Shown piece after piece: positions 1-6,400 of a DNA stretch of 8,312 nucleotides. The position numbers and the translations under genes are program-made. Location: the NCBI GenBank assembly GCA_900547045.1, contig URFB01000050.1:1-8312 (forward strand), read 5' to 3'. How positions within the stretch are numbered: position 1 is the first letter of the stretch; each line of letters starts with the position of its first letter. This stretch comes from an uncultured Mollicutes bacterium (GTDB lineage Bacteria; Bacillota_I; Bacilli_A; Acholeplasmatales; Anaeroplasmataceae). The notes under the pieces are model-generated. The model was not told the DNA's origin, did no database searches, and was given only the letters and a program-made list of their open reading frames with translations.

Positions 1-8
1 GACTAACT

Positions 9-35
9 AAAGCAGGATAATTGTCCTGCTTTTTT
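9..35 (+). terminator. Intrinsic terminator of the upstream transcription unit
   Basis: A perfect 9-bp stem (9-17 pairing with 24-32) closes a 6-nt TAATTG loop, and a run of six T residues (30-35) overlaps and follows its 3' arm. This is the standard rho-independent layout. It ends whatever is transcribed from the left. TAA triplets at 4-6 and 8-10 could be the stop codon of that gene, but too little is visible to choose a frame. The hairpin separates the previous unit from the large gene that starts at 379. Confidence 0.88.
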
Positions 36-280
36 AATTAGCAAAAAAATGTAAAGTTATAATTTATTTTAAGTTTTCAAAACGATAATTTTTATAAATA
101 AATATTTTACAAAATATAGAAGTAAAAGCAAAATAAACTTTCTTTTTTGCTGCTTTTTATCTTTCTTTCATTGAAGGTATTGAAAAATCAATTAAAGCTA
201 AAACAAGCCATCATAGATTTACTTCTAAAAAAAATTACAAAAAATGGTATTACAGCTGCCTTTTTTGTGTGTGTATTTGA
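36..280. other. AT-rich intergenic spacer, no gene seen
   Basis: This stretch between the terminator and the promoter holds homopolymeric A and T runs and no reading frame with both a plausible start and a ribosome binding site. An open stretch at 137-283 lacks any start codon, and an 18-codon ATG frame at 244-300 overlaps the promoter. A weak inverted repeat (127-133 with 145-151, 11-nt loop) could be a minor hairpin but has no convincing terminator or riboswitch context. I see no tRNA, mobile-element end or CRISPR repeat. Confidence 0.6.
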
Positions 281-310
281 TTGACTTATTACCTTTTTAG
301 GTGTTATAAT
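281..310 (+). promoter_or_regulatory. Vegetative (SigA-type) promoter with extended -10
   Basis: The -35 box is TTGACT at 281-286 (5 of 6 match to TTGACA). The -10 box is a perfect TATAAT at 305-310, with an 18-nt spacer. A TG at 302-303, one base before the -10, makes it an extended -10 promoter. Transcription should start near 316-319, giving a leader of about 60 nt before the ATG at 379. It is the only strong promoter seen in the window and probably drives the LRR protein gene on its own. No obvious operator palindrome overlaps it. Confidence 0.78.
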
Positions 311-366
311 TATGGTGTAAGAATGTCGAAAATTGTAAATCGATGTTGTATGAAAGCTTACCTTTT

Positions 367-371
367 GGAGG
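367..371 (+). promoter_or_regulatory. Ribosome binding site that fixes the start at 379
   Basis: GGAGG at 367-371 lies 7 nt upstream of the ATG at 379-381, which is ideal spacing. An in-frame ATG at 343-345 is the only earlier candidate after the in-frame stop at 307-309, but it has no Shine-Dalgarno and would put extra residues before the basic n-region of the signal peptide. The later start is therefore preferred. Confidence 0.88.
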
Positions 372-378
372 TTTTATT

Positions 379-480
379 ATGAAAAATGATAGATTGAAAT
401 TTTTAAAGAGAATGAAAGGAATATCATTAGTCGTGACTATGGGTTTAGTCACTCTTTTTGGCTTTTCGTGCGTGCGTGCG
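379..480 (+). other. Sec signal peptide (residues 1-34)
   Basis: The n-region carries six Lys/Arg within residues 2-13. It is followed by a hydrophobic stretch from Ile15 to about Phe29 (I-S-L-V-V-T-M-G-L-V-T-L-F-G-F). Val32-Arg33-Ala34 fits the signal peptidase I -3/-1 rule, so cleavage after Ala34 is likely. The 24-bp duplication just downstream creates further possible sites (T-R-A at 36-38, V-R-A at 40-42). Cys31 is preceded by G-F-S rather than a proper lipobox, so a lipoprotein is less likely though not excluded. Confidence 0.82.
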
Positions 481-3400
481 CATACGCGAGCAGACGTGCG
501 TGCGAATACGCGAATAGATGAGCATACTGAAAATGGCGTATTATCGTCTAATAAACGTGCCGCTGATAGCGTGCCAGAATGGAATGATCCATCTAATCCT
601 AGCCAAACGGGTACTGATGGAAATAGTGTAGCTTATCCTGAATACAAGTTTAAGGATTACTATAACTATTATGGACATCAAGGCTGGTGGAATGGTAGTG
701 CTATTGCTCACCTTGAAGGTAGTGAGAGCTCAAGCCTCCTTTCACAAACTTATTATGGATATGATATGTCATTTTCACATTATAGTGGAGAATGGTATCG
801 TCATTGGTACGCTTGTCTTGGACCAGGAGCAATAAGAGGCTTTAATGATTCTAATGGCTCTGGTGAGTATGTTGTTCCGGTTAGTGCTCAATGCGCGGGT
901 ACCACTTATTCAGTTATTAATCTTACTCTTCTTGGAAATGGTAGACCAATTGTGTTTTATGATGGAAATCAAGATGGTATCTACACAAAGAAGATAAGCT
1001 TTGCCAATGGTAATGTTATTTCTACTGTTTCGCAATTTGCTTTTTACAATAATCCTTATATCGAAGAGGTTGATCTTTCGAACTGTACCGCTTTAACTAC
1101 GATTGAGGAAGGCGCATTTATGAACTGTACTAATCTTAAGCGTGTCATTCTTCCTTCAAGCGTAACAAGAATTGGAAAAAATGCCTTTTCAGGATGTACT
1201 AAGCTAATCAGTACGGCTGACAAAACCATGAATTTAACGAATGTTAGCTACATTGGTGCTAATGCATTTAAGAGCTGTAATAATGGTGATTTTACGACAA
1301 TTCAGTTTAGCAATAAATTAGAGACTCTAGGTGCACAAGCTTTTTATAATTGTACAAATCTCCAAGAAATAACACTTGTGCCTAGTATTACAAACATTGG
1401 CGATGAAGCTTTTGCTCAATGTACTGGAATGAATAATGCCAAGGTTTATAATACGACTCTATCTATTGGTGAATTTTCAAACTGTACAACCTTAAGAAAT
1501 GTTTATTTAAACGATAAAATAGAGAAAATTACAGAAAGATGCTTTGAAAATGCGAATGCAAATCAAATCTATCGTGTTATATCTACTCAAACGGATGATT
1601 CTTCACTAAATGTAGAAGAGGGATTACCTCAAAGTTTAAAAACAATTGGTGATTACGCTTTCTATCAATCAAATATTGAAAAGATTGTCCTTCCTGATAG
1701 CACAAAGGAAATCGGTGAATATGCCTTCGGTAAATGTACAACAATTAAGAGCATTGATTTAAATATCGTTGAATATATTAAAGCTCATGCTTTTGACGGA
1801 ATAACAAGTAAGAATTTTAATACGATTACAATTCCTCAAACATTGGTTAATTCGCGGGATGAAAAAGGCAATATTGTTAAGGGAATTGACGAATATGCCT
1901 TCGCAAATTCATTGTACCTAAACACGGTAACTTTTGAAAACTATGATTTAGGTGAATATATGTTTGCTGGATCTACAAACTTAACAACAGTAAATTATAA
2001 TAAGCTAAATCAAATGACGAAGGTGGCAGATGGTGTATTTAAAGATTGTACATCATTTAGTGATCAACAACTTTTTGAATCAACAACTATTAAAGAAATT
2101 GGAAATTATGCTTTTTATAATACTGCATATACTGCAATAGATATTTTAGGAAGTGTTAATCATGTTGGCGATTATGCCTTTGCATATTGCTCTAAGCTTT
2201 CAAGCTTTACATCTAATGCTGGTGTCTTAGGTCAAAATGTTGCATCATATTGTGACAGCTTAATAAAAGTTAAAGTAAATGATATCGATGAAGCTACTGA
2301 TGATATGATAACAATTGGAAGCGATGCTTTTGCACATAATGCAAGTCTTTCGACTATTGATTTAGGAAATGTTCCTTATCTTGGAAGTAGGATGTTTGGC
2401 GATTGCTTAGCACTTCGAACCATTACCATTCCAGCTACTGTAAAAAAGATGGGAGTAAAGATTTTCGAAAGAGATACTAATTTAACTAAGGTTATTTTTG
2501 AAAATGATTTTGCGGGAACTGATATTTTCTTTAATTGTACTAATTTGACAGAAATTGAAATTCCGGGCTTTACTCATCTTGATGATTATGCATTTAGAAA
2601 TAGCTCTCTTGAGAAAGTAACAATTCCTAGCGGCTTAACAAAAAATACTATTGGTATTGGCGTCTTTATGAATTCAACTAAGCTTAAAACAATTGTATTT
2701 GAAAATGATGCCATCGGTGAATCAATGTTTGAAGGATGTACTTCTTTAAAGAAAATTGAAATTCCTGATACAATTACATCAATTGGAAAACGTGCTTTTG
2801 CTGGCAGCGGCATTAAGGAAATTACTAGTGCTAGTTTAAATAACACAATAATTGGTGAAGAAATGTTTGCGGAATGTCCTGATTTATATTCTGTATATAT
2901 TTCATCAAAAATTACAAAAATTGGAGCAGGTGCCTTTAAGGGGTGCTCAAAATTAGGACAAATAGTTGATAATAAGCAAGGTGTTGTTACAAATGATTCA
3001 AACATTTGGTCAAATGAAATGTTTAAAAATTGTGTTGGTCTTACAACTATAACGGTTAATCAACAAGACGATTTAGATAAGCTTGGAACTAATGTTTTTG
3101 AAGGTGATAATAATCTTGTCAGCGTGACATACTATGCTAAAGTAATTAAAAGCGAAATGTTTAAGGGCTGTATTAGTCTTACAAATTTAAGCTTCGAAGA
3201 TGAAACACAAAATAGTTATGTTACAGATATTGAACGAAATGCTTTTGAAGGATGTATAGGAATTGTTCAAATTAGTATTCCTTCAAGTGTACAAACGATT
3301 GCGGAATTGGCATTTAAAGATTGTACAGGAATTACTAATGTTACAATTTCGAATGATGCTAATTTAATAGGTGAAGGAGCTTTCTATGGCTGTACAAGCA

Positions 3401-6400
3401 TAAGAGAGCTAATTATTCCATTTATTGGATCTTCAAAGGCTTCTGGAACTAGTAACGATGGTACCCATCTCCTTGGTTATATTTTTGGCTATGGTTGGAC
3501 TGGCGGCCATGACATTGCACAGGTATATACTGATAGTTCTAACCCTAGCGGAACTGAAAATAAGAAAAATTTTACTTTGCCTAATACTTTAACCTCAATT
3601 AGTATAACAAGTGAAGAATATTATTCTTATGGTGCCCTATCATTTATTGATACGATAACTCAAGTTGTTTTATCAGATTGTGCAAGGGAATTCGGCAAAT
3701 ATGTATTTGCTAATTGTACAAGCTTAATATCAGTTAACATTCCTCTTCAAACAACTACCCTTGGTGAGCATATGTTTGAAAATTGTACTGCAATGACAAC
3801 GGTAAGATTTGCAGAGGATAATAATAAAAAGACTAATCTTGCAGGCATTCCTGCATATGCATTTTATAATTGTATAAGCCTTAAAAACATTATCCCAGCT
3901 GATGAAAAGGTTACTTCAGGTGTTAATTTAAGCGAGTCATTAACAGGTGTTTATACACTTGGAGCATATGCTTTTGCAAAGTGTTCATCAATTCAAATTG
4001 TTAGATTAAATCATCAAATAACAAAAATACCTTCTCATTGCTTTGATGAAGCTTCAAACATCAATCGCTTAACACATATAATTGATTCGACAATTGAAGA
4101 AGATGGCTTCCATTTAAATGCTGAGGTTAATACAATTGGTGAGTATGCTTTTAGAAAAAACAATGTGTTTACGACTATAACAATACCTGAAACTGTAACA
4201 AGCCTTGGTGAGTATGCTTTTACTGAATGTGAAAAATTGAATTCTGCAATCTTAAATAATAATGCTTTATCTAATGGATTATTCGCAAGCTGTCCTAAAT
4301 TTAATAATTGTGTTATTAATGAACAAATTACTTTAATTGGTGCATATGCATTCTATAATGATACACAAATGCAAAATCTAATTTTTAGCAATGATACAGT
4401 TAATACTAATGGACTTCAGTTAATAAATAATATTACTTCTATTGGTGAGTATGCTTTCTTTGCTTGTGGCTTAATTGGATCTTCAGCATATCCTTTGGTT
4501 TTAGGAGATAATCTTAGAACGATTGGAGATTATGCATTTTTTGGAATGACACAAATTACAGATTTTGTTATTCCTACAAATATTGAAAAAATTGGAGAAG
4601 GTGCTTTAGGCGGTTGGACAAGCCTTGAAAGAATTAAATTACCATTTATTGGTGAATCAAATAATACAATAAGCGATCATAGCGTATTTGGTTGGATTTT
4701 TGGTTCGTCTCAGTATACAAGTACTGCAGCTGCTGTTGAACAAAAAACATTAGCATTAAATAATTCTCCTACTCAACCTCGAACATTCTATATTCCAAAT
4801 ATAAAAGTTATTGATATAAGCGGAATTAGTTATATTAATGACTTTGCATTTTGGAATTGTAGCTTTGTAAAAGAATATATTTTTGCATCATCATCATATG
4901 AAATTGGTAAGTTCTCATTTGGAAATAATACACAATTCACGTCTTTAAATATTAAAACTAATTGTACACAAATTGGTTATGGTGCTTTTTATGGTTGTGT
5001 TAATATTGCTGAGGCTGTTCTTCCATTTGTTGGTTCAAGAAGCGATACTATTAGTAATGAAGGCTACTTTAGCTGGATATTTGTTGGAGCTGATTCTACC
5101 GTAGGATATACACAAACTCGAGATGGAAGGTATATACCATCTGCTTTAAAGAAGGTTCATATTACTAATGAAATAAGTTTAAATGACTATGCATTTGCTA
5201 ATGCAAGCTGCATTACGGATTTAATAATTGATAATCCTCTTCAAAGCATGTCAACGGGTGGATATGTTTTCTATGGAATGAATTCACTTGTAAATTTAAC
5301 AATTCCATTTATAGGTCATACGAGAGACGATGTTAGTGGTTATTATGGCTTACTACACCAGTATTTAAATGGCTGCACGGGTGATCGTTATTATGCTCAA
5401 TATAATACAAGTGGAAGTAATTATGTATGGGTTCCATCATCATTTACAAGCCTAACAATAACAGATGCTAAGTATCTTGCCCCATATGCTTTATCATATT
5501 ACCATTCACTAACGAGTGTGACCTTAAATGAAGGTATACAAACAATTGGTAATTATGCAATGCTAAACTTAAATCAGATAACTGAACTTACCATTCCTAC
5601 AACAGCTACAGCGATTGGGGATAATGCTTTTTCTGGTTGTACAAGCTTACAGACATTAAATGTGCCATATATTGGTCTTGAAAAGTCTCAATATTTAAAC
5701 AGTACAAATAATGAGTTTGGCCTATGGTTCCAGCATAAGGTGGGAGATAATGTTGAAGAAATTCGTCAGTTTAATAATGCGGAAAGCGGAAATCCATATT
5801 ATATACCAAGGTCATTACAAACGGTTAATATTACTAATGTTGAGCATTTAGGAAGCTATGCTTTTTATGGAATGAAAACATTAATGGCAATTACTATTAA
5901 TCAGGCACAAAATTCAACGGCTGATTGTACTTCATTCGGTGACTTTGCATTCTTTGGATGTAAAGGACTTACAACATTTGACATACCATTGACACTTAAA
6001 AATTTAGGTGATTCAATATTTGAAAATTGTATTAATTTACAATATGTTTCATCTGGCGATAATTTTACTAAAATTAGTAATCGTATGTTTGCAGGATGTA
6101 CAAGCTTCTATAACTTTGATTTCAAGGATTCCATTACTGAAATTGGTGATAGTGCCTTTGAAGGATGTACTAATCTAGGAAGGAAGACTCTTGCCGAAAT
6201 TGAAGGCTTAAGATCAAACCCAACTGATTCAATTGACTTAAACAATGTTACAACAATAGGAGAAAGCGCCTTTAAGGGATGTACAGGTCTTCTAAGTATT
6301 ACCTTAAATGATGTTGTTGTATCAATAGGATTAAGTGCTTTTGAGGATTGTACAAGCTTAAGTACTATTACGATGAATAATAATATTCTAGCAAAAAGAA

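Noticed and set aside
127..151. Weak inverted repeat in the spacer
   Set aside because: It is a 7-bp A/T-dominated stem with an 11-nt loop in a region full of A and T runs, so chance is likely. It has no proper terminator position relative to a gene.
137..283. Open stretch in the spacer encoding a Lys-rich peptide
   Set aside because: It has no start codon in frame and no ribosome binding site. I considered a transposase remnant but found no supporting motif or terminal repeats.
244..300. 18-codon ATG frame on the plus strand
   Set aside because: It has no ribosome binding site, overlaps the -35 box of the promoter and encodes no recognisable peptide.
343..345. Alternative upstream ATG for the LRR gene
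   Set aside because: It has no Shine-Dalgarno, and it would place the GGAGG inside the coding region and add residues before a typical signal-peptide n-region.
460..471. Lipoprotein lipobox at Cys31
   Set aside because: The residues before the Cys are G-F-S, lacking the usual Leu at -3 and small residue at -2. A V-R-A signal peptidase I site follows directly.
2586..3005. 139-codon open frame on the minus strand
   Set aside because: It lies wholly antisense inside the LRR coding region, resembles no known protein and has the low-complexity composition expected from the complement of repeated LRR codons. The forward frame has clear domain structure through the same bases.
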